Assembly (NCBI GenBank): GCA_034659015.1
Contig: JAYEGL010000016.1
Span: 62,001-126,000 of the forward strand
Source of the DNA: Maricaulis sp034659015
GTDB taxonomy: Bacteria > Pseudomonadota > Alphaproteobacteria > Caulobacterales > Maricaulaceae
Direction: 5' to 3'
DNA: 64,000 nt
Shown here: in pieces, positions 8,558 through 16,635 of the stretch
Numbering within the stretch: the first letter of the stretch is position 1
Layout of the letters: the number at the start of each line of letters is the position of its first letter
The notes under the pieces: model-generated
The model's input: only the letters and a program-made list of their open reading frames with translations
Database searches by the model: none
What the model was told of the DNA's origin: nothing
Program-made: the position numbers and the translations under genes

Positions 8558-9319
8558 ATGCCGCTTCTGGACAACAAGACAGCCATCATCACCGGTGCCA
8601 GCGCCGGTATCGGCCGCGCCGCCGCCCTGCGCTTTGCGCGGGAAGGGGCGCGGCTGGTGGTCAACGCCCGCGGCGAAGAGCGCCTGAAGGCGCTGGCCGG
8701 CGAGATATGCGAGAATGGCGGTGAGGCCGTCGCCGTGGCCGGCGATGTCCGTGAGGATGCCCTGGCCGCCCGCCTGGTGGACACCGCCCTGTCGCGGTTC
8801 GGCGGACTGGATATTGCCTTCAACAATGCCGGCTTGCTCGGCCTGCTAGCGCCGATCGAGGCGCAGACGGCGCAAAACTGGCGCGCCACGATGGACGCCA
8901 ACCTCACCAGCGCCTTCCACGCCGCCCGCCACCAGCTGCCGGCGCTGTACGCACGCGGCGGCGGGTCGCTGATCTTCACGGGCTCCTTCGTGGGATATAC
9001 GGCCGGTATGCCGGGCATGAGCGTTTATTCGGCCGGCAAGGCGGGGTTGATCGGCCTCGTTCAGGCCCTGGCCGCCGAGGCCGGTCCGCGTGGCGTGCGC
9101 GTCAACGCATTGCTGCCCGGCGGCACCGATACGGCCATGGCCCAGGAATTCGCCTCGACCGAGGAAACCCGGGCCTATGTGGAAAGCATCCATGCCTTGA
9201 AGCGGACCGCCGGTCCCGACGAGATCGCCGGATCGGCACTCTATCTCGCAAGCGATCTGTCCGGCTTCGTCACGGGGACGGCGCATCTGGCCGATGGCGG
9301 GGTGTCGATCGCCAAATAG
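8558..9319 (+). CDS. SDR-family NAD(P)-dependent oxidoreductase
   Basis: This short-chain dehydrogenase/reductase has 253 residues. The cofactor motif TGASAGIG, the NNAG motif, and the YSAGK active site (Tyr and Lys) with upstream Ser in FTGSF are all intact, so it should be active. The ATG at 8558 is preceded by a GACGAGGA ribosome site; the frame stays open into the helicase gene, but that upstream part is shadow. The substrate is unknown; the C-terminal DGG motif is common in sugar or 3-oxoacyl type SDRs. It lies 37 bp after the helicase and converges on the EAL gene 7 bp downstream. Confidence 0.9.
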   Translation: MPLLDNKTAIITGASAGIGRAAALRFAREGARLVVNARGEERLKALAGEICENGGEAVAVAGDVREDALAARLVDTALSRFGGLDIAFNNAGLLGLLAPIEAQTAQNWRATMDANLTSAFHAARHQLPALYARGGGSLIFTGSFVGYTAGMPGMSVYSAGKAGLIGLVQALAAEAGPRGVRVNALLPGGTDTAMAQEFASTEETRAYVESIHALKRTAGPDEIAGSALYLASDLSGFVTGTAHLADGGVSIAK

Positions 9320-9326
9320 CGATTGT

Positions 9327-10154
9327 CTAGCCGGTCGCCTTCAAGGAGGCGCCGGTGTCGGACACGGCGCCGGTCTGGCGCTCGGCCGGCAGGAAGGCCT
9401 TGAGAATCTCGCTGTCGCGATAGAAGTCTTCCAGCCGGGGTTTGCTGAACAGATAGCCCTGGATCAGGTCGATCCCGGCATCCCGGCACGCCGTCATTTC
9501 GCCGACGGTCTCGATCCCTTCGGCGATGACGGCGATGCCCAGTTCCTCGCACAGGCGGGCCGTCTGGCGCACGATGGCCTGGCGGCGGGGGTCGCGGTCC
9601 AGATCGCGGGTCAGGTCCATGTCCAGCTTGACGTAATCCGGCTGCAGCCGGGCGAGCTTGTTGAGGCCGGAATAGCCGGCGCCGAAATCGTCGATCGCGG
9701 TGCGCAGGCCGTGACGGTTGTATTCCTCGACGATGGCGTTCAGCGCCGTGTGGTCCGTCATGTCCTCGTTCTCGGTGAACTCGAAGATGATGCGGTCCAG
9801 CGCCGTACCGGTCTTTTCCGCCGTGCGCAGCGTCGTACGGATGCAATTGGCGGGCTCGTAGACGGCATTGGGCATGAAATTGATGCTGATCGCGGTCGGC
9901 ATGCCGATCCGGCTGGCCGTCTCGATGGCCTGGACGCGGCAGGTCTGGTCGAAGCCGTAGCGGTTCTCGTCCGTGATCTGCGAGAGCACGTGTCCGGCGC
10001 CTTCGCCGTTCTCGCCGCGCACCAGGGCTTCATGGGCGAAGACACGGCCGGATGCGATGTCGACGATGGGCTGATAGGCCATGCGGATGGCCAGCGGAAA
10101 GCGCGCCTTTCCACGACTGCGGCACAGATTGCAGGCCGGAGTTTTAGATGCCAT
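9327..10154 (-). CDS. Stand-alone EAL-domain cyclic-di-GMP phosphodiesterase
   Basis: A single EAL domain of 275 residues with no sensor, GGDEF or membrane segment. The EAL motif is at residues 42-44. The Asn of SINFMPN, Glu of EFTENE, the DDFGAGYSG motif, Lys of VKLD and the Glu of AEGIET are all present, so the metal and base residues are complete and hydrolysis of c-di-GMP to pGpG is likely. A C-N-L-C pair at residues 8-11 precedes the domain and could be a redox or metal switch. It lies 66 bp downstream of the AbgT gene on the same strand. Confidence 0.9.
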   Translation of the reverse strand: MASKTPACNLCRSRGKARFPLAIRMAYQPIVDIASGRVFAHEALVRGENGEGAGHVLSQITDENRYGFDQTCRVQAIETASRIGMPTAISINFMPNAVYEPANCIRTTLRTAEKTGTALDRIIFEFTENEDMTDHTALNAIVEEYNRHGLRTAIDDFGAGYSGLNKLARLQPDYVKLDMDLTRDLDRDPRRQAIVRQTARLCEELGIAVIAEGIETVGEMTACRDAGIDLIQGYLFSKPRLEDFYRDSEILKAFLPAERQTGAVSDTGASLKATG

Positions 10155-10220
10155 TGCCCGGGTCTCCCGTATTGATCGGGCAAGAGACCAGACCGGCGTT
10201 AAAATACCGTATTCGGGTGC

Positions 10221-11765
10221 CTATTCGGCCGCATCCAGGCCGGCCGGGAGTTCGTAGAAGAATTCCGCACCGCCCGGTCCCAGGGGCAGGCCCAGCATGA
10301 ACCAGATCCCCAGCATGGCGATCGAGGTGGCCAGGATGGCGAGGGAATAGGGCAGCATCGTCGCGATCAGGCTGCCCAGTCCGAATTCCGGCACGTAGCG
10401 CTGGGCGAAGACCAGGACGAGCGGCAGGTAGGGCATCAGCGGCGTGATGATGTTCGTCGCCTGGTCACCCATCCGGTAGGCGAGAGTCGAGGCCTCCGGG
10501 GAAATGCCCTGCAGCATCAGCATGGGTACGAGGACCGGTCCGATCAGCGCCCATTTCGCCGAGGCCGAACCGATGAACAGGTTCAGCACGGCCACCAGGA
10601 GGATCATCACCAGGAGCAGAAGCGGGGCGGGCAGGTCGAGTCGGCCGAGCAGGTCGCCGCCGCCGATCGCGGTGAGAATGCCAAGGCTCGACCAGTTGAA
10701 CAGGGCGATGAAGTGGGCCATCGCGAAGGCGAGAATGATGTAGAGCCCCATATCCCCCATCGACTTGGCGGCCATGTCGACCGCGTCGCGGTCCGACTTG
10801 ATGGACCCGGCCCGTGCGCCATAGGCCAGCCCCATCGCCAGGAAGGCGATGAAGGTGAGGGCGACGATGGAATTGAAGAAGGGCGTGTAGACGTTCAGCT
10901 CGTTGGCGGGATCCTGCAGCGTCCGCCCCGGGCCGAACACGAGGAAGAGCGCCGCCGCGATCACCGCGACAAGGGCGATGCCGGCGGCGCCCAGGCCCTT
11001 GCGTTCTTCCGCCGACAGACCGGTGTCCTGGTCGGGCTGCTTGAAGTCGGCCGGCGGTTCCCATTTGCCCAGGCGCGGTTCGACGACGAGGTCGTTGACC
11101 AGGGTCACCACGATCATCAGCACCGGGGTCAGGGTGAGGGTGAAATACCAGTTGCCCAGAAGATTGAGCTCCCAGCCCGGTACGAGGAATTGCGCCGAGC
11201 TCTGGGTGATCCCGAACAGCAGGGCCTCCAGCGCGCCGACCACGAGATTGGCGGAGAAGCCGGCGGAGACGCCGGCAAAGGTGGCCGTCATGCCCGCGAC
11301 CGGATGGCGGCCGGCCGCGGCGAAGACGATGCCGCCCAGCGGGATCAGCACCACATAGCCCGCATCGACGGCGAGATTGCTCATGATGCCGGCGAAAACG
11401 AGAGTCGGCGTGAGCAGAAAGTCGGGGATTCCCTTTACCAGGCTGCGCAGGCCCGCGCCGAACAGCCCGGCGCGTTCGGCAACGCCGGCACCGATCATCA
11501 CCACCAGCACCATGCCCAGGGGATGGAAGCTGGTGAACGTCTCGGGCATTTCGATCAGGAGGCGGCGGATATAGTCCGGCGACAGGAGGTTCTGTGCCGT
11601 CACGGTCTCGCCGGTCAGCGGATGTTCTGCGGCCAGGCCGGCAAAGGCGGCGATGACCGAGACGCCCATCACGATGCCGATGAGAATCACGAAAATCGTC
11701 ACCGGGTCGGGCAGACGGTTGCCGGCGCGCTCGACGGCGTTGAGAAGCGAATTCCCCAGACTCAT
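10221..11765 (-). CDS. AbgT-family transporter (p-aminobenzoyl-glutamate type)
   Basis: An integral membrane protein of 514 residues with about a dozen hydrophobic helices, from an N-terminal ERAGNRLPDP motif that is characteristic of AbgT/MtrF proteins. Family members take up p-aminobenzoyl-glutamate or export sulfonamides and other antimetabolites using the proton gradient. The direction here cannot be decided. Conserved features include GSASAKWA and the RMGDQATNIITPLMPY segment near the second re-entrant hairpin. It is the upstream gene of a possible two-gene unit with the EAL gene. Confidence 0.93.
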   Translation of the reverse strand: MSLGNSLLNAVERAGNRLPDPVTIFVILIGIVMGVSVIAAFAGLAAEHPLTGETVTAQNLLSPDYIRRLLIEMPETFTSFHPLGMVLVVMIGAGVAERAGLFGAGLRSLVKGIPDFLLTPTLVFAGIMSNLAVDAGYVVLIPLGGIVFAAAGRHPVAGMTATFAGVSAGFSANLVVGALEALLFGITQSSAQFLVPGWELNLLGNWYFTLTLTPVLMIVVTLVNDLVVEPRLGKWEPPADFKQPDQDTGLSAEERKGLGAAGIALVAVIAAALFLVFGPGRTLQDPANELNVYTPFFNSIVALTFIAFLAMGLAYGARAGSIKSDRDAVDMAAKSMGDMGLYIILAFAMAHFIALFNWSSLGILTAIGGGDLLGRLDLPAPLLLLVMILLVAVLNLFIGSASAKWALIGPVLVPMLMLQGISPEASTLAYRMGDQATNIITPLMPYLPLVLVFAQRYVPEFGLGSLIATMLPYSLAILATSIAMLGIWFMLGLPLGPGGAEFFYELPAGLDAAE

Positions 11766-11860
11766 GAGACGACCCCCCTGTCACAGTCCCTTTCAAGGTG
11801 AACGCGTTCGGGTCGGAAATGCAACAAGATCCGGGGCGTTGGCCTGTATCCGGAACAGGG

Positions 11861-12559
11861 TCAGCCGGAAGCCTGCGGCGTGTCCCCCGCCTTCAGGGCA
11901 ACGAGCGCCGGGCTGAAGAACTGCCGGTAGGACAGGATGCCCGCCACGGCCAGGGTCACGAGAATCTGCGCCAGAGGGCCGCCGATCCAGGCCAGATAGC
12001 CGATCGACATGAAGAGTGTGCGCAGGCCGCGATTGAACTGCCGGCCCGCCACGACATTCATGGCGCCGGCCCGCCGGGCCGCCGCCAGGGCATCGGGGCT
12101 GGCGGTTTCGTCGCGCGCAATGTCCGGCGTGGCCCCCAGCAGCATGGCCGAATAGTTCACCAGCCGGTAGGCCCAGCCGAATTTGAAGAAGGCATAGGCG
12201 TAGATCGCCAGCAGGCCGAGGGACATGATTTCCCACTGGGTGCGCGAGCGCGCATCCAGGAAGGGCACGTCCTGGATCGCCGTCATCACCGGGTCGAGTG
12301 CGGTGATCAGGGTGAAGGCTGCGCCGATCCCCAGGAGCGCGGTGGATGCGAAGAAGGCGATCCCGTTCTGCAAGCCGGACACGATCTGGCTGTCGACGAT
12401 CCGGACCTGCCGGTTCGCCATGTGCTCCATCCACGCCTTGCGGTGCGCATCCATCGCCCGCGACAGGCTGTGCCGCGATAGCGGGCTGTGATCGACCAGC
12501 CAGGAGAAGCTGCCCGCGATCAGCACAAACCCGATGACGCCGTAATAGTCCGATACCAT
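11861..12559 (-). CDS. DUF599 family membrane protein
   Basis: A 232-residue protein with about four or five hydrophobic segments and the DUF599 pattern near the N-terminus (HRKAWM, then R-x-x-D-S-Q-I). The family is common in Proteobacteria and has no established function. It stands alone between the AbgT gene and the small membrane protein gene, on the same strand as both. The start at 12559 agrees with the family's usual N-terminal hydrophobic helix. Confidence 0.82.
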   Translation of the reverse strand: MVSDYYGVIGFVLIAGSFSWLVDHSPLSRHSLSRAMDAHRKAWMEHMANRQVRIVDSQIVSGLQNGIAFFASTALLGIGAAFTLITALDPVMTAIQDVPFLDARSRTQWEIMSLGLLAIYAYAFFKFGWAYRLVNYSAMLLGATPDIARDETASPDALAAARRAGAMNVVAGRQFNRGLRTLFMSIGYLAWIGGPLAQILVTLAVAGILSYRQFFSPALVALKAGDTPQASG

Positions 12560-12640
12560 GCTCGTCGCCCGTCAATGACCCGGTGCCAGTCTAGGCGAAT
12601 CCGGGCCACTGAAAAGCGAAGCGGTCGTCGGCCGGGCCGG

Positions 12641-12766
12641 TCACGCGTTGACGGCCAGGAAGAGCAGGAGGGCGATGGCGGCGGCCCCGGTCGAGAGGGC
12701 GAGGACCCAGCGGACCCCGTGGCCTTTTTCACCCTGGCGAGCCTCTTGGGAGTTCAGAAACGGCAT
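12641..12766 (-). CDS. Small membrane protein, 41 residues
   Basis: The ATG at 12766 has an AAGAGGT ribosome site 5-7 bases upstream. The product begins MPFLNSQEARQGEKG, then has one hydrophobic helix of about 20 residues and ends VNA. The pattern of a polar ARQG-x-x-G head followed by one helix resembles short unannotated membrane proteins I recall from many alphaproteobacteria; this is from memory, not a search. Longer in-frame starts (to 12910) give a non-hydrophobic, arginine-rich N-terminus and look wrong. Confidence 0.6.
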   Translation of the reverse strand: MPFLNSQEARQGEKGHGVRWVLALSTGAAAIALLLFLAVNA

Positions 12767-12900
12767 TTCGGACCTCTTTTGTGGCTTACCCCAACGGATA
12801 TAGGGCGATGAATCCGGATGTCCGCCCCTCGGCCGGTTGCGGGACTGAAACGCGTCCGTTCCCGCTGTCGGCAGCCGGGACAACATGCAGATTGCGTCAA

Positions 12901-13374
12901 ATGAACGCATCAGGCTCCCGTACGTTTCATCCGGTCCGTTTGCTTACGCCGGTCTGGCCGCCGCTTCTGCTGGCGCTGGCGTGCCTGGCGCCGGTCGTCC
13001 TTCTCCCGGCACCGCTTTGGTTCGACGTGCCGGCGCTGGGCGCATGCGCGATTCTCTGCCTCGATATCGCGGCGCGATACCGACAGTACCGGGTCCTGCG
13101 TGCTGCATTGCAGCGCGCCAGGGGCGTGAACGGGCCGGCGCGCACGCTCTTCCGGCGCGCCCGCTCGACCTGGTGCACGCGCCGGGCCGCCCTCGCTGCG
13201 GCGCAGGCGGAGGGATTCGGCCCTGAGGCGCGCGCCCTGGTGGCGCAATGGGGCTACCGGCCCTGGCATGTCTTTCCCGACGGCAGCTTCAGCCGGCGCT
13301 CGCCCTTCCTGAAAACGGCCTTCTGGCGGGCTGTGGTCGGCCTGCCGGCCAGTGACCGCAGCTCCCCTCACTGA
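12901..13374 (+). CDS. Hypothetical membrane protein upstream of nuoA
   Basis: About 157 residues from the ATG at 12901. An ATG at 12808 and a GTG at 12781 are alternative starts and no clear ribosome site decides between them. Two adjacent hydrophobic stretches (about residues 15-55) are followed by an arginine-rich, probably cytoplasmic tail with a WGYRPWHVFPDGSF motif near the end. I do not recognise the family. It reads toward nuoA, with 234 bp between them. Confidence 0.55.
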   Translation: MNASGSRTFHPVRLLTPVWPPLLLALACLAPVVLLPAPLWFDVPALGACAILCLDIAARYRQYRVLRAALQRARGVNGPARTLFRRARSTWCTRRAALAAAQAEGFGPEARALVAQWGYRPWHVFPDGSFSRRSPFLKTAFWRAVVGLPASDRSSPH

Positions 13375-13383
13375 ATTCCGCTA

Positions 13384-13413
13384 TTGCAAGTCATTCGCAT
13401 CTGATATTCATTG
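13384..13413. promoter_or_regulatory. AT-richer dyad upstream of nuoA, Fur/Irr-like candidate
   Basis: TTGCAAGTCATTCGCAT followed by ATTCATTGCG resembles the GCAA...ATTCGC pattern seen in some iron-regulated promoters. The match is imperfect and could be chance. The remaining nuoA leader to 13608 has no recognisable element. Confidence 0.2.
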
Positions 13414-13608
13414 CGTTCCGTAATCGATCCATCGAACTGATAGAAGGCGGCCTTTAGGCCTTGCCCGCAGCGCCGCTGCGCTCTAGCTTCCGCGCCAAAT
13501 CGGGCAGGGGGTCCCATTGCCGGCTGTCGATTCGTTCCGCTTCGGATCGCACCGCAATAAACCGGCCTCCCGCACCGCAAAACCGACGCTAGAAGGCGAG
13601 GCTTGGCG

Positions 13609-13977
13609 ATGGACGCGCTGCTTCTCGATTACCTGCCCATCCTGATCTTTTTCGGCCTGGCTGCGGCCATCGGCCTGGGTTTCATGCTGGCCGCCTTTGT
13701 CATCGCGCCGTCGAAACCGGATCCGGAAAAGGTCTCGACATACGAGTGCGGGTTCAACGCCTTTGACGATGCCCGCATGAAATTCGACGTGCGTTTCTAC
13801 CTCGTCGCGATTCTCTTCATCATCTTCGACCTGGAAGTCGCCTTCCTCTTCCCCTGGGCCGTGACCCTGCGGGAGCATCTGGGCGAGTTCGAGTTCTGGT
13901 CGATGATGGTGTTCCTGGGAGTTCTCACCATCGGCTTCATCTACGAGCTGAGAAAAGGCGCGCTGGATTGGGAGTAG
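13609..13977 (+). CDS. nuoA: NADH-quinone oxidoreductase subunit A
   Basis: NuoA is a small membrane subunit of complex I at the junction of peripheral and membrane arms. It has 122 residues and three transmembrane helices. The signature loop with YECGF and the acidic FDLEVAFLFPW helix are present. The ATG at 13609 is preferred over an in-frame TTG at 13603 because the AAGGCGAGG ribosome site (13593-13601) is at the right distance. It is the first gene of the nuo operon; the next gene starts 6 bp later. Confidence 0.97.
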   Translation: MDALLLDYLPILIFFGLAAAIGLGFMLAAFVIAPSKPDPEKVSTYECGFNAFDDARMKFDVRFYLVAILFIIFDLEVAFLFPWAVTLREHLGEFEFWSMMVFLGVLTIGFIYELRKGALDWE

Positions 13978-13983
13978 TCCACA

Positions 13984-14550
13984 ATGGCATCTGATCTGAC
14001 CCCTCATGCCGGCATGGCCGGACGCGCGACCGTTCCCGGCTATGATCCGAAAAAGCACGACCCCTTCTTCGACGGCGTGTCCGACGCGCTGGCCGACAAG
14101 GGATTCGTGGTCGCCGCCGCCGACGATCTGGTCACCTGGGCGCGCACCGGCTCGCTGATGTGGATGACCTTCGGCCTGGCCTGCTGCGCCGTGGAAATGA
14201 TGCAGGCCTCGATGCCGCGCTATGACGTCGAGCGCTTCGGTTTCGCGCCGCGGGCCTCTCCGCGCCAGTCCGACGTGATGATCGTCGCGGGCACGCTGAC
14301 CAACAAGATGGCGCCGGCCCTGCGCAAGGTCTACGACCAGATGCCCGAGCCGCGCTACGTGATCTCGATGGGCTCGTGCGCCAATGGCGGCGGGTATTAC
14401 CATTATTCCTACTCGGTCGTGCGTGGCTGCGACCGCATCGTCCCGGTGGACATCTATGTCCCGGGCTGCCCGCCGACCGCGGAAGCCCTGGTCTACGGCA
14501 TTCTGCAATTGCAGAAGAAGATCCGCCGCGAAGGCTCGATCGAGCGCTAG
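13984..14550 (+). CDS. nuoB: NADH-quinone oxidoreductase subunit B
   Basis: NuoB binds cluster N2, the last iron-sulfur centre before ubiquinone. It has 188 residues. The N2 ligands are visible as the tandem cysteines of GLACCAVEMM, the cysteine of GSCANGGG and the cysteine of PGCPPTAEAL. The roughly 30-residue N-terminal extension before the conserved core is usual in alphaproteobacteria. Confidence 0.98.
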   Translation: MASDLTPHAGMAGRATVPGYDPKKHDPFFDGVSDALADKGFVVAAADDLVTWARTGSLMWMTFGLACCAVEMMQASMPRYDVERFGFAPRASPRQSDVMIVAGTLTNKMAPALRKVYDQMPEPRYVISMGSCANGGGYYHYSYSVVRGCDRIVPVDIYVPGCPPTAEALVYGILQLQKKIRREGSIER

Positions 14551-14562
14551 GAGAGACGTGTC

Positions 14563-15165
14563 ATGAGTGAAGCGCTCAAGGTTCTCGGCGAACACATCCA
14601 GACCGGCCGGTCCACGGCCGTCACCGGCTGGAGCATCGCGCATGGCGAGCTGACGGTGGAGATCCATCGCGACCAGGTGGCCGAGGTGATGACCTGGCTG
14701 CGCGACGAGCCGGCCTGCAAGTTCACCACGCTGATCGATATCTGCGGCGTCGACTATCCGCAGCGCACCGAGCGCTTCGAGGTCGTCTACCACCTGCTCT
14801 CCATGCAGCAGAACCACCGCATCCGCGTGAAGCTGACGGCCGACGAGGAAACGCCCGTGCCCTCGATCCACCATGTCTATCCGGTGGCCGACTGGTTCGA
14901 GCGCGAGGCCTTCGACATGTACGGCATCGTCTTCTCCGGCCATCCGGACCTGCGGCGCCTTTTGACCGACTACGGGTTCGAGGGCTATCCGCTGCGCAAG
15001 GATTTCCCGCTCACCGGCTATGTCGAGGTGCGCTGGGACGAGGAGCAGAAGCGCGTGGTCTACGAACCGGTCGAACTGGTCCAGGAATATCGCGACTTCG
15101 ATTTCATGAGCCCGTGGGAAGGCGCGAAATACGTCATCCCGGGCGACGAGAAGGCGGAGGGCTAG
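14563..15165 (+). CDS. nuoC: NADH-quinone oxidoreductase subunit C
   Basis: NuoC is a peripheral subunit that packs against NuoD near the quinone site. It has 200 residues and is separate from NuoD, unlike the fused NuoCD of E. coli. The family signature (ADWFEREAFDMYGI, then LRRLLTDYGFEGYPLRKDFP) is complete. It starts 12 bp after nuoB, behind a GGAGAG ribosome site. Confidence 0.98.
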   Translation: MSEALKVLGEHIQTGRSTAVTGWSIAHGELTVEIHRDQVAEVMTWLRDEPACKFTTLIDICGVDYPQRTERFEVVYHLLSMQQNHRIRVKLTADEETPVPSIHHVYPVADWFEREAFDMYGIVFSGHPDLRRLLTDYGFEGYPLRKDFPLTGYVEVRWDEEQKRVVYEPVELVQEYRDFDFMSPWEGAKYVIPGDEKAEG

Positions 15166-15169
15166 GGCC

Positions 15170-16375
15170 ATGGCTGCCGACGACATGACGCAATCCGGCG
15201 AGCGCAAGTTCACCCTCAATTTCGGTCCCCAGCACCCGGCCGCCCACGGTGTGCTGCGCCTCGTGCTGGAGCTGGACGGGGAGGTGGTCGAACGCGTCGA
15301 CCCGCATATCGGCCTTCTCCACCGCGGCACCGAGAAGCTGCTGGAGCACAAGACCTATCTCCAGGGCATCGGCTATTTCGACCGGCTCGACTATGTCGCG
15401 CCGATGAACCAGGAGCACGCCTTCTGCATGGCCGCGGAACGCCTGGCGGGCATCGAAGTGCCCCGGCGCGGCCAGTATGTGCGCGTGCTCTACAACGAGA
15501 TCGGCCGCATCCTGAACCATCTGCTCAACGTGACGACCCAGGCCATGGACGTCGGCGCCCTGACGCCGCCGCTCTGGGGCTTCGAGGAGCGCGAGAAGCT
15601 GATGGTGTTCTACGAGCGCGCCTCCGGCAGCCGCATGCACGCCCACTATTTCCGTCCGGGCGGCGTGCATCAGGACCTGCCGCCCAAGCTCGTCGAGGAC
15701 ATCCGGGCCTGGTGCGACCAGTTCCCGGCCAAGCTGGACGATATCGACAGCCTGCTGACCGAGAACCGCATCTTCAAGCAGCGCAATGTCGATATCGGCG
15801 TGGTGACCAAGGAAGATGCGATGGCCTGGGGCTTCTCCGGCGTCATGGTGCGCGGCTCCGGCCTCGCCTGGGACCTGCGCCGTTCCCAGCCCTACGAGGT
15901 CTATGACGAGCTCGATTTCAGGATCCCCGTCGGCAAGAACGGCGATTGCTACGACCGCTATCTGTGCCGCATGGAAGAGATGCGCGAGAGCTGCAAGATC
16001 ATGATCCAGTGCTGCGACTGGCTCATGAAGGACGAGAATGCGGGCGAGGTGCTGGCCACCGACTCGAAATTCTCGCCGCCGCGCCGCGCCGAGATGAAGC
16101 GCTCGATGGAAGCGCTCATCCAGCACTTCAAGCTCTATACCGAAGGCGTCCATGTCGAGGCCGGCGAGGTCTATGTCCCGGTCGAGGCGCCGAAGGGCGA
16201 ATTCGGCGTCTATCTGGTCGCCGACGGCTCGAACAAGCCCTACCGCGTGAAGATCCGCGCGCCGGGCTTTGCCCATCTGGCGGCCATGGACTTCATCAAT
16301 CGCGGCCACATGCTGGCCGACGTGTCGGCCATTCTGGGCTCCCTCGACGTCGTGTTCGGGGAGATCGACCGATGA
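15170..16375 (+). CDS. nuoD: NADH-quinone oxidoreductase subunit D
   Basis: NuoD is the 49-kDa-type subunit lining the ubiquinone pocket. It has 401 residues. The GPQHPAAHG motif near residue 20, with its quinone-contacting histidine, and the conserved C-terminus FGEIDR are present. The stop codon overlaps the start of an inserted 87-residue ORF (ATGA). The last 13 bases before that overlap are one copy of a direct repeat described separately. Confidence 0.98.
   Translation: MAADDMTQSGERKFTLNFGPQHPAAHGVLRLVLELDGEVVERVDPHIGLLHRGTEKLLEHKTYLQGIGYFDRLDYVAPMNQEHAFCMAAERLAGIEVPRRGQYVRVLYNEIGRILNHLLNVTTQAMDVGALTPPLWGFEEREKLMVFYERASGSRMHAHYFRPGGVHQDLPPKLVEDIRAWCDQFPAKLDDIDSLLTENRIFKQRNVDIGVVTKEDAMAWGFSGVMVRGSGLAWDLRRSQPYEVYDELDFRIPVGKNGDCYDRYLCRMEEMRESCKIMIQCCDWLMKDENAGEVLATDSKFSPPRRAEMKRSMEALIQHFKLYTEGVHVEAGEVYVPVEAPKGEFGVYLVADGSNKPYRVKIRAPGFAHLAAMDFINRGHMLADVSAILGSLDVVFGEIDR
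16359..16371 (+). repeat. Direct repeat, left copy, at the nuoD 3' end
   Basis: GGGAGATCGACCG, identical to 16619-16631 and 260 bp before it. It encodes the nuoD C-terminal EIDR. The two copies bracket the 87-residue ORF and occur in the same reading frame. Confidence 0.8.
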
Positions 16376-16635
16376 CGCTGGGTCGGGAAATGTTTGGCTT
16401 CAAGCCCTCTGCAGCGCGCATCGCCATATTCACTGCAGGACTCTTTGCTGTTTGGGCGCTTTTCGCCGTGGTGCTGATTGCTTGGGACAGCGAGCCTCTT
16501 TGGCTTCAAGCAGTGATTGTCATTGCTTATCTGGTGTCGGGTTTGGCGGTGATCGAATTGCTCCGGAATCGGTTCTTCATTGAGGATTTCCAGCGGCAGC
16601 AAGAGCCCGCAGAGACCAGGGAGATCGACCGGTAA
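16372..16635 (+). CDS. Small two-helix membrane protein inserted in the nuo operon
   Basis: 87 residues with two hydrophobic helices (about 16-41 and 46-66) and a charged C-terminus that ends EIDR, the same four residues that end NuoD. It overlaps the nuoD stop (ATGA) and its own TAA overlaps the next start (TAATG), so it is translationally coupled. Base composition differs from its neighbours: I count about 53% G+C over 16441-16560 against 63% in the nearby nuoD line 16201-16260. Thirteen-base direct repeats flank it. It is not a known complex I subunit. I infer a foreign or duplicated insert; its function is unknown. Confidence 0.65.
   Translation: MTLGREMFGFKPSAARIAIFTAGLFAVWALFAVVLIAWDSEPLWLQAVIVIAYLVSGLAVIELLRNRFFIEDFQRQQEPAETREIDR
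16619..16631 (+). repeat. Direct repeat, right copy
   Basis: GGGAGATCGACCG, the second copy of the 16359-16371 repeat. It encodes the C-terminal REIDR of the inserted ORF. Confidence 0.8.
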
